Assembly: GCA_003650785.1 (NCBI GenBank)
Contig: QMRW01000023.1
Span: 1-14,047, forward strand
Reading direction: 5' to 3'
Length of the DNA stretch: 14,047 nt
DNA from: Thermoprotei archaeon
GTDB taxonomy: Archaea > Thermoproteota > Thermoprotei > Thermofilales > B20-G17
The stretch's first letter is position 1. The number at the start of each line of letters is the position of its first letter. Both the position numbers and the translations under genes were made by a program. Positions 7,307 through 13,048 of this stretch are shown here, piece after piece. Below the pieces are notes generated by a model. That model saw only the letters and a list, made by a program, of their open reading frames with translations, ran no database searches and was not told the origin of the DNA.

Positions 7307-7313
7307 TTTATAA
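7307..7313 (+). promoter_or_regulatory. Putative promoter of the GDPD-like gene
   Basis: TTTTATA lies within ACTTTTTATAAAGG. Start of transcription would be near 7336, giving a leader of about 49 bases that can carry the ribosome site at 7374-7380. A second TATA-like run, TTTATATT (7349-7356), would give an almost leaderless message instead. The first is favoured because it keeps the ribosome site. Confidence 0.3.
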
Positions 7314-7373
7314 AGGAGAATACATCTACTTTTACCCTAAAGAACATGTTTATATTGTTGAAGAGCTGGATCA

Positions 7374-7380
7374 AGAGGGA
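7374..7380 (+). promoter_or_regulatory. Ribosome binding site deciding the GDPD start
   Basis: AGAGGGA lies four bases before the ATG at 7385. The upstream in-frame ATG at 7346 has no such site and would add 13 residues ahead of the conserved HRG motif, so 7385 is chosen. Confidence 0.6.
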
Positions 7381-7384
7381 TAAA

Positions 7385-8086
7385 ATGAAAATAATAGCCC
7401 ATAGAGGTGCCTCAGGATACGCTCCAGAAAACTCAATTGAAGCTATAAAAATGGCTATCGAAATGGGAGCTGATTTCATAGAAATAGATGTCCGAAGAAC
7501 AAGAGATGGAAGGCTAATACTCATACACGATGGAAAAGTGGATAGAGTAACCGATGGTACTGGATATGTAAGTAGACTTAGCCTACGCCAGGTAAGAAAA
7601 TTTAGACTTCCAAATGGAGAGCCCATACCTACACTTGAAGAGGCATTAAATCTGCTTAAAACAGCTAAACGTTCGAAGTTTAGAATTCACATAAAGTGGG
7701 CGGGATTTGAACATAAGGTACTGAATGCAATAATTGCCACAGGTGTGTGGGATAGGGTAAGGATTCTAGGATCAAGCATAGTACTTAAGACAGTAATACC
7801 ACTGCAGAGATATCTAGGATATGATATAGAATTAGGTCTAGCTGGACGACAGCAACTACTAAAAGTAGCCAAAGAACTGGGAGTTGTAGAGGTATCCCCT
7901 CATATATCTAATCTAAATAGAAAGTATGTTGAAAGAGCACATCAGATGAATATAGAAGTCTATACATGGCTAGTGGATGATTTAAAGTCCCTCAGAAGAG
8001 CTATTGAACTAGGTGTGGATGGGATAATAACTAGGTACCCCGATATCATGTCTAGGTACTCTGAAGAACTGAAAGGAACAATATAA
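7385..8086 (+). CDS. Glycerophosphodiester phosphodiesterase family protein
   Basis: A 233-residue GDPD-fold (TIM barrel) protein. The family hydrolyses glycerophosphodiesters to glycerol-3-phosphate and an alcohol in phospholipid turnover. The start at 7385 puts IIAHRGASG at residue 3, as in other family members. Visible catalytic or metal residues are H6-R7, E33 and D35 (EIDVRR), and H48-D49 (LIHDGKVDRVTDGTG). The C-terminal stretch TWLVDD...GVDGIITRYPD is also typical. One change stands out: the strand that normally carries the third metal-ligand glutamate (ExK, as in bacterial GDPDs) reads RIHIKW, with H102 in place of Glu. Metal choice or activity may therefore differ. There is no signal peptide, so it should be cytoplasmic. 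It ends 39 bases before the convergent cofD. Archaeal ether lipids make the real substrate uncertain. Confidence 0.88.
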   Translation: MKIIAHRGASGYAPENSIEAIKMAIEMGADFIEIDVRRTRDGRLILIHDGKVDRVTDGTGYVSRLSLRQVRKFRLPNGEPIPTLEEALNLLKTAKRSKFRIHIKWAGFEHKVLNAIIATGVWDRVRILGSSIVLKTVIPLQRYLGYDIELGLAGRQQLLKVAKELGVVEVSPHISNLNRKYVERAHQMNIEVYTWLVDDLKSLRRAIELGVDGIITRYPDIMSRYSEELKGTI

Positions 8087-8125
8087 TACGTTCAGAAAGA
8101 GTATTCTCCTGACTGAGTACTGGCA

Positions 8126-9061
8126 TCACATTCTGGATAGACCTATAATACTGACAGCTAATCTAGCTAGCCTGACCTTGTCCTCTAAACTCCTCATTAT
8201 AGTATTCGTTACAAATACCTTTATCCCTAAACTTTCAATTCTATCAATCAGATGAGAATCTCTTTCATCTATTATGAAATAGTCTAGGAAGTCTCTATAT
8301 AATACCGCTACTCCATATGCTGAAACTTCTATACCCAATCCTCTCATGAGTTTATCGGCAGGCCCTTTTATAGGAGCTCCACCTACTATAGGGCTTATTC
8401 CTACTATTTTCGCCCTAGCTTTCCTTAGAGCTTCTCTAATTCCCTTAATCGATAGTATAGTTCCTATGCTTACTACCGGGTTACTTGGACATATTATTAT
8501 TCCATCTGCATTCATTATAGCATCTATTACTCCTGGGGCTGGTCTTGCATCTTCAATACCCTTATATAGTACTCCCCTCACTCTATCTCTAGCTTTTCTC
8601 TTAACCAAGTACTCTTCAAAGTGAAGCACTCCTGAATCAGTTAATATCATGGTCTGTACTCTATCATCAGTCATTGGAATTATTGTAGTTTTAATCCCAA
8701 GGGCTTTCGATAATATTCTTACTACTTCAGATAGTCTCAAACCTTGTCTTAAAAGAAACGTCCTATAGATATGAGTGGCCATGTCTCTATCTCCTAGTAA
8801 GAACCATGTTTCAAGACCATAAGTCCTCAACATATCTAGACAGTTGAAGGTATCATTCTCTATACCCCATCCTTTAATTCTATCCACTATTCCAGCAATA
8901 GTATACATTATTATATCCAGGTCAGGAGATATGTAGAGACCATATAGTTCTATATCGTCACCTGTATTAACTATAACAGTCACTCTCTCTGGTGGAACTA
9001 CATTAATTAGTCCTTCTAGGAATCTAGCTGCACCAACTCCACCAGCTAATGCCACAATCAT
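8126..9061 (-). CDS. cofD: CofD, 2-phospho-L-lactate (or PEP) transferase of F420 synthesis
   Basis: A 311-residue match in length and motifs to CofD/FbiA. The enzyme transfers the phospholactyl (or phosphoenolpyruvyl) group from its GDP-linked form to FO, making F420-0 or dehydro-F420-0. Motifs along the chain are ALAGGVGAARFLEGL (4-18), VNTGDD (31-36), YGLYISPDLD (40-49), WFLLGDRDMATH (86-97), PSNPVVSIGTIL (192-203) and SPIVGGAPIKGPADKLM (223-239), the phosphate and substrate loops of the family. The ATG at 9061 has GGGAG four bases upstream. It follows an FbiB-like nitroreductase by 104 bases on the same strand, which fits an F420 gene cluster. It is cytoplasmic. The other F420 genes (cofC, cofE, cofG/H) are not in the window. 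Confidence 0.95.
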   Translation of the reverse strand: MIVALAGGVGAARFLEGLINVVPPERVTVIVNTGDDIELYGLYISPDLDIIMYTIAGIVDRIKGWGIENDTFNCLDMLRTYGLETWFLLGDRDMATHIYRTFLLRQGLRLSEVVRILSKALGIKTTIIPMTDDRVQTMILTDSGVLHFEEYLVKRKARDRVRGVLYKGIEDARPAPGVIDAIMNADGIIICPSNPVVSIGTILSIKGIREALRKARAKIVGISPIVGGAPIKGPADKLMRGLGIEVSAYGVAVLYRDFLDYFIIDERDSHLIDRIESLGIKVFVTNTIMRSLEDKVRLARLAVSIIGLSRM

Positions 9062-9079
9062 ATATCTCCCATCTCTAAG

Positions 9080-9103
9080 TAGATTACAACTAATAATAAT
9101 CTA
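9080..9103. repeat. Inverted repeat upstream of cofD
   Basis: TAGATTA (9080-9086) and TAATCTA (9097-9103) form a perfect seven-base inverted repeat with a ten-base spacer, about 19 bases before the cofD start. It could be an operator or a weak hairpin, but short repeats of this kind are common in A+T-rich DNA. Confidence 0.2.
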
Positions 9104-9165
9104 ACACCGTTCTGAAAGATGCAGGCTAAAGAGTGCGATATTCAAAATTTTTCGATAATTATTTT

Positions 9166-9777
9166 CTAGTTCCATGTCTCATAATGGACAATATTCTCTA
9201 GAGAGAGTCTAGAGGGGGGTTTGGGCTTTTCATAGGGGTATCCTATTATCAGTATTGCTTGTGGATCTATGTTATGAGGAATCTTCAGTACATATCTTAC
9301 TACGTCTGGACAAAACAGGGGTGCACATTTCCAGCAGACACCTAGTCCTAGTGCATGAGCTGATAATAGAATATTTTGAATAGCTGCGGCCACACTCTGT
9401 ACAGCCATTATGTACTCTACCTTGTTCCTCCTTTCATCAGGATACCTATGCATATTTTCCATTGTTAGACATACTACAATAAGCACCGGGGCACTTGTAA
9501 ATACCCTTACAGACTCTTCTATTAGCCTAGATATTTGATCTATAGAAACTCCATCTTTAATTAAATCTCTTCTCCAGGCCTCTGCCATAGCTTTAGCTAG
9601 TTTCAATTTCATTTGATAATCTCTTATCACTACAAAACGCCATGGTTGTGCATTATGTGCCGAGGGAGCCCACCTAGCCGCCTCTAGGATTTTTTCTATA
9701 AGTTCTCTGGGTATGGGATTGGGCCTAAATTTTCGAATACTTCGTCTAGACTTAATAATTTCTAGTATATTACACAT
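9166..9777 (-). CDS. FbiB-like nitroreductase family flavoprotein (possible dehydro-F420 reductase)
   Basis: A 203-residue FMN-dependent nitroreductase-fold protein. SRRSIRKF (10-17) is the FMN-phosphate motif and APSAHNAQPWRFVV (37-50) the flavin-contact loop. The middle and end, from YPDERRN (112-118) through AAIQNILL (131-138), LFCPDVVRYVLKIP (154-167) and IIGYP (177-181), resemble the C-terminal domain of mycobacterial FbiB, which reduces dehydro-F420-0 with FMNH2. That domain is fused to the F420 glutamyl ligase there; here it stands alone. It begins four bases after the stop of the ECF-S-like gene and precedes cofD on the same strand. I infer that it may do the reduction step of F420 synthesis. 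A general nitroreductase or another FMN enzyme remains possible. Confidence 0.85.
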   Translation of the reverse strand: MCNILEIIKSRRSIRKFRPNPIPRELIEKILEAARWAPSAHNAQPWRFVVIRDYQMKLKLAKAMAEAWRRDLIKDGVSIDQISRLIEESVRVFTSAPVLIVVCLTMENMHRYPDERRNKVEYIMAVQSVAAAIQNILLSAHALGLGVCWKCAPLFCPDVVRYVLKIPHNIDPQAILIIGYPYEKPKPPSRLSLENIVHYETWN

Positions 9778-9781
9778 AGCA

Positions 9782-10315
9782 CTATCCCGATCTTATAGAG
9801 CTTAGTAGGAATCTTATTTCTTTACTCCTGAGTAGTATCTCGATCACTATAGATGATATCAGGACCTCTATGAAGGCCTTGATATTGACCACAATGATTA
9901 TCGGTATTAGTACCTCTAGGGGAACTCCACATACCAGGTGGACCCATAGTATCATACTAAACCATATAAAAGGTGTTTCAGCTATCTCTCCTACTATGGC
10001 AGCTAGAACTGGTCTAAATTTTCTTGATGCTAATCCTGCTATGCCAGCTAGTATAGCATTTCCGAGAGGAATCAAAGGATTTTTTATTTTTAGAGTAGCT
10101 ACAATTAAACTTAGTGCTCCAGTTATAGCACCATCTATTGGTCCTATTGATATACCCACGAGAAGGGGAGTTAATTGTGAAAAGTGTAGTTCTAATCTTA
10201 GTGGTGGTGGAGCTGGTATACTTATTGATAGCATTCCAAGGACATTTCCTAAAGCCCCCATTATTATGATGAATACGAGTCTCTTCACAGATCTTGTATA
10301 CTTATGTGACTTCAC
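9782..10315 (-). CDS. ECF transporter S-component-like membrane protein
   Basis: A 177-residue hydrophobic protein with about six membrane segments (roughly 13-33, 45-60, 62-77, 80-95, 103-129 and 133-162) and short charged ends. Size, helix count and the small-residue-rich pattern (LGNVLG, SIGPIDGAITGALSL, LGNAILAGIAG) fit substrate-binding S-components of energy-coupling-factor importers, which take up vitamins, flavins or metals with a shared ATPase module. The start is a GTG, supported by a TATA box whose expected start site falls on that codon. It lies four bases ahead of the FbiB-like gene and upstream of cofD, so the substrate may be linked to flavin or deazaflavin metabolism; that is inference. 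The EcfA/EcfT genes are not here. The fold assignment is by eye and less certain than the membrane nature. Confidence 0.68.
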   Translation of the reverse strand: MKSHKYTRSVKRLVFIIIMGALGNVLGMLSISIPAPPPLRLELHFSQLTPLLVGISIGPIDGAITGALSLIVATLKIKNPLIPLGNAILAGIAGLASRKFRPVLAAIVGEIAETPFIWFSMILWVHLVCGVPLEVLIPIIIVVNIKAFIEVLISSIVIEILLRSKEIRFLLSSIRSG

Positions 10316-10337
10316 AATACCTGGAGAACACTACGTT

Positions 10338-10350
10338 TATTTAAACATAG
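10338..10350 (-). promoter_or_regulatory. Promoter of the ecfS-like/nitroreductase/cofD cluster, leaderless
   Basis: The minus strand reads TTTAAATA (10345-10338). A start site 26-27 bases downstream lands at 10315, the first base of the GTG start codon. The message would be leaderless, which agrees with the absence of a clear ribosome site. Confidence 0.5.
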
Positions 10351-10438
10351 AGTATCATGATAGGAGCATGTACTAATCAACTGTTTCTTAAGGGAGAGGT
10401 ATGGTATAATAGATCCTGGGTAGAGAATCGTATATGAT

Positions 10439-10450
10439 AAAGTTATAATG
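10439..10450 (+). promoter_or_regulatory. Promoter of the 194-residue coiled-coil gene, leaderless
   Basis: AAAG (BRE-like) followed by TTATAATG (TATA-like). The expected start, 26-27 bases on, coincides with the GTG at 10473. An in-frame stop (TAG) directly precedes that GTG. No ribosome site is seen. Confidence 0.5.
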
Positions 10451-10472
10451 AGGGCTGAGTACTATCGAATAG

Positions 10473-11057
10473 GTGAGAAAACTGATCTCTAGGGTTACGT
10501 TGGAAGATGTATACAGGGAATTAAGAACAGTAATAGGTGCAATTTCAACACTAAAGGATACATTGGAGTCTACTGTGAAAAGACTAAGTATAGCTGAAGA
10601 TAGGTTGGGGGAATTAACAAGAACAGTAGAAATACTCAATAGAAGAGTGAGTGAAGTAGATAGGAGTATTATTAATATCAGGAGTCTATTCGAGAAGGTT
10701 GGTAATGACATAGAAGTTATAAGAAGACAAAGTACTCTTCTCAATGAAAATATTAAATCCACACTTCAATCTCTGAAGTCTCTACGTAAAGAGATTAGCG
10801 AAGAACTTGGAGGTATGAGATATGAATTAAAGGATAAAATAACTCGACTATTTGAGCTAGAAAGTCAAGCTCTCTCTGATATAAGTAGGATACATGGTAT
10901 GTTATCAAATAGCTCAATAGTTATGGCATCAATGGAGCTGGACCTAAAGAAAAGAGAAGAGATAGTCAAAAACGAGATATCCAACATAAGACTAGTGTTA
11001 CTAGATCTGGTAACGGGTATAGAGGAGCTTAAAAACCTATTAAAATCAAACGAATAG
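10473..11057 (+). CDS. Coiled-coil protein of unknown function (194 aa)
   Basis: No family is recognised. The protein is predicted to be almost wholly alpha-helical, with heptad-like leucine, isoleucine and valine spacing over about residues 8-190 (for example ELTRTVEILNRRVSEVDRSI). It has no cysteine, Walker motif, membrane segment or signal peptide. The frame is closed by a TAG just before the GTG start. That start is supported by a TATA box at the right distance, so the transcript should be leaderless. It is divergent from the F420 cluster, with 157 bases between the two starts holding both promoters. A second, longer coiled-coil gene follows on the same strand after 253 bases, suggesting related roles, perhaps as partners in a filament or scaffold. 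That link is only inferred from position and type. Confidence 0.8.
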   Translation: MRKLISRVTLEDVYRELRTVIGAISTLKDTLESTVKRLSIAEDRLGELTRTVEILNRRVSEVDRSIINIRSLFEKVGNDIEVIRRQSTLLNENIKSTLQSLKSLRKEISEELGGMRYELKDKITRLFELESQALSDISRIHGMLSNSSIVMASMELDLKKREEIVKNEISNIRLVLLDLVTGIEELKNLLKSNE

Positions 11058-11280
11058 TACACACTTAAACCTAAAACTATAGAGGAGCATAAGAGTATAG
11101 CTCATAAGGTCATACAATATATTCTGGCCTGAAATTGTAGTTATCTTTAAAGTTATACTCCTGCTTAGACTGTAACTTTACCTATTCCCTCTTAATACTC
11201 TAAACCCATTCATAACTTGATTATTTCCTAACTCCCTTACAACTCCTGTAGTGTTTTCTTCCACATTGATTTCTAAGTGT

Positions 11281-11292
11281 AAAGTTTATGTA
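11281..11292 (+). promoter_or_regulatory. Promoter of the 483-residue coiled-coil gene, leaderless
   Basis: AAAG followed by TTTATGTA is a BRE/TATA-like pair. The expected start falls at about 11311-11315, on the two consecutive ATG codons that open the gene. No ribosome site precedes them. Confidence 0.5.
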
Positions 11293-11310
11293 TAGTTATA
11301 ACATGTATAC

Positions 11311-12762
11311 ATGATGTTAAGAAGAAAAGGAGATGTAGAGGAACTAGCGGAAAGAATCGAAAGCAGACTTGAGAGTCTAAGAGAGGAGACTAGAGCGATA
11401 AGAGATGAAATAACAGATATTATGAGTGGTATAGAAAGAAGATTTGTAGCTAGGATTACTGAAGGACAGAAACTTGTGGCCGATGCAATAACAGATGCAA
11501 TAGACCTAATAAGAGTCATAAGGTCAGAAACAGAAAAGCTAACAACATCGACTACAGAGATAGCGGAATTAACAAAACAGATCCAAAGTACACTTGAGAC
11601 TCTGCAAACACATTTAGCAAAAGCTGGAGAAATAGATGCTAGGTTAAGTGGAATAAGCGAAGAGCTGACGAAGAACATAGCAGAACTATCGCCCATTCTT
11701 AGTAGCTTGAACACAAGACTTGAGGAAAGTCTGAAATTAATTGAGAAACTCAGAGAGAGTGAGAGAAAAGTAGCTGAAGTTGAAGTAAGGTTATCCGAGC
11801 TTACTAAAAAGGAAAAAGAGCTTATGGCAAAAGAAGAGGAACTTAAGAAGAGGGAGAAAGAAGTTTCTAAACTCCTTTCTGAAATGAGGACGCGAGAAAA
11901 AAGTATAGCCAAACAGGAGATGGAACTTAGGGGGTTATTTGATAAAATGGCAAATCTATTAGTAGAATTAGAAAATAGAAATAAGAGATTAGAGAAAATG
12001 ACTGCAGATTATCAAAAGCTCTCTGAAGAGGTACGTAAAGAGAGAGAAGTTATACGGAATAGAGAGACAGAACTAAAAAGACTGGAAAAAGAATTAGAGG
12101 CTAAAGAGAATACGTTAAAGAGAAAAAGTGAAGAGATAGAAAGGAGGATGGCAGAACTCGATATAAGAGAGGCAGAGATCACAAAAATGGAGGAGAGTTT
12201 AAGAGAGAGGGAAAAAGAATTGATGAGCAGAATAAGCGAGTACGAGAAGGGAATGAAGAAGCTACTCGACTTAGAGAGAAAACTGAAATTAAAGGAGGCG
12301 GATTTAGAGAAAAGAGAGAGATATCTAGGAGTGCTTAGAGAGGAAATGCTTAAACTGGAGAGTGATATTAGAGCTAGAAAAGAAGAACTAGAGAAGTTAG
12401 AGACTGAGATAGGTCTAAAGAGGAGGGAGATAGAAGAGGAACTTAAGCCTATGCTCAGCAGAGTTAAGGAAGAGGAGAGTAGATTACTAGAATGGGAGAA
12501 AAGATTACTAGAGAGGGAGAGAGAGCTTTCTGGATATCAGAGAGCACTAGCTAGTAAGATGGAAATGCTAGTAGAATTAAGAGAAAGATTAGAGATGAAA
12601 GAAGCAAATCTAGAGAGAAGGGAGAGAGAGCTATCCTCTAAACTGAGAGAGCTTGAAGATCTAAAAACTAGAGTTAAAGAACTTGAAGAAGAGAATAGTA
12701 AACTAAAGGACACTATAGAGATGTATAAGAGGGAGATAGAGAGACTTAAAGAATTTGTCTAA
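11311..12762 (+). CDS. Long coiled-coil protein of unknown function (483 aa)
   Basis: A highly charged protein rich in Glu, Lys, Arg and Leu, predicted to be nearly continuous coiled coil from about residue 8 to the end. The first 150 residues are less charged, with more Ser, Thr, Ile and Ala (IAELTKQIQSTLETLQ), like the coils of receptor or tether proteins. From about residue 150 it becomes a stiff E/K/R-rich rod with a recurring phrase of the type L-x-x-KE-x-x-LE-x-RE-R-x-L, for example LKLKEADLEKRERYL and LEMKEANLERREREL. There is no Walker A or B, hinge or zinc hook, so it is not an SMC or Rad50 protein. There is no signal peptide or membrane segment. It ends overlapping the convergent small membrane protein gene by 17 bases. 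A structural role in the cell, such as scaffold or nucleoid organisation, is possible but unproven. Confidence 0.85.
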   Translation: MMLRRKGDVEELAERIESRLESLREETRAIRDEITDIMSGIERRFVARITEGQKLVADAITDAIDLIRVIRSETEKLTTSTTEIAELTKQIQSTLETLQTHLAKAGEIDARLSGISEELTKNIAELSPILSSLNTRLEESLKLIEKLRESERKVAEVEVRLSELTKKEKELMAKEEELKKREKEVSKLLSEMRTREKSIAKQEMELRGLFDKMANLLVELENRNKRLEKMTADYQKLSEEVRKEREVIRNRETELKRLEKELEAKENTLKRKSEEIERRMAELDIREAEITKMEESLREREKELMSRISEYEKGMKKLLDLERKLKLKEADLEKRERYLGVLREEMLKLESDIRARKEELEKLETEIGLKRREIEEELKPMLSRVKEEESRLLEWEKRLLERERELSGYQRALASKMEMLVELRERLEMKEANLERRERELSSKLRELEDLKTRVKELEEENSKLKDTIEMYKREIERLKEFV

Positions 12763-13048
12763 GTATTATTAAGAATATAATAGCTATAGATGAAAGAAGT
12801 ATAATCACAGCTATTGTCTCAAGTAATTCCATTTTGATATCCCATTGTTCACTACTGTACTTCAGGCTTTTTAGAGTTTGTATAGAGATAGTACCTATGG
12901 AGAATGAGATAACACCTAGAAGTGTAGCCAATATGAGCTGATTAATGGAATTGTATAGGTTGAGGATAAGTACATCAATTAGAATCAGTACTACAGCTAT
13001 CATGAGTAGATATGGTAGCAAGGACAGATACCTATACTCAGGATTCAC
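12746..13048 (-). CDS. Small three-helix membrane protein, unknown function
   Basis: A 100-residue protein with three hydrophobic segments (about 9-31, 35-56 and 76-98) separated by a polar stretch, SLKYSSEQWDIKMELLE, between helices two and three. The GTG start overlaps the lysS stop as GTGA. It is supported by GGAGGTG five bases upstream, so it is probably translated by coupling with lysS. No family is recognised. Its 3' end overlaps the convergent coiled-coil gene by 17 bases. Co-transcription with a tRNA synthetase is not functionally informative by itself. Confidence 0.72.
   Translation of the reverse strand: MNPEYRYLSLLPYLLMIAVVLILIDVLILNLYNSINQLILATLLGVISFSIGTISIQTLKSLKYSSEQWDIKMELLETIAVIILLSSIAIIFLIILRQIL

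Noticed and set aside
7346..7384. Longer N-terminus of the GDPD-like protein from the ATG at 7346
   Set aside because: It adds 13 residues before the conserved start and lacks a ribosome site, whereas AGAGGGA precedes the ATG at 7385.
9870..10376. 168-codon plus-strand frame opposite the ECF-S-like gene
   Set aside because: It is antisense to a gene with clear membrane segments and a promoter, and it has no recognisable domain.
11286..11912. 208-codon minus-strand frame, Ser- and Leu-rich
   Set aside because: It is the antisense shadow of the Glu/Arg-rich coiled-coil gene and has no start signal or family.
11311..12762. SMC/Rad50-type ATPase
   Set aside because: No Walker A, Walker B, signature, hinge or zinc hook is present; only coiled coil.
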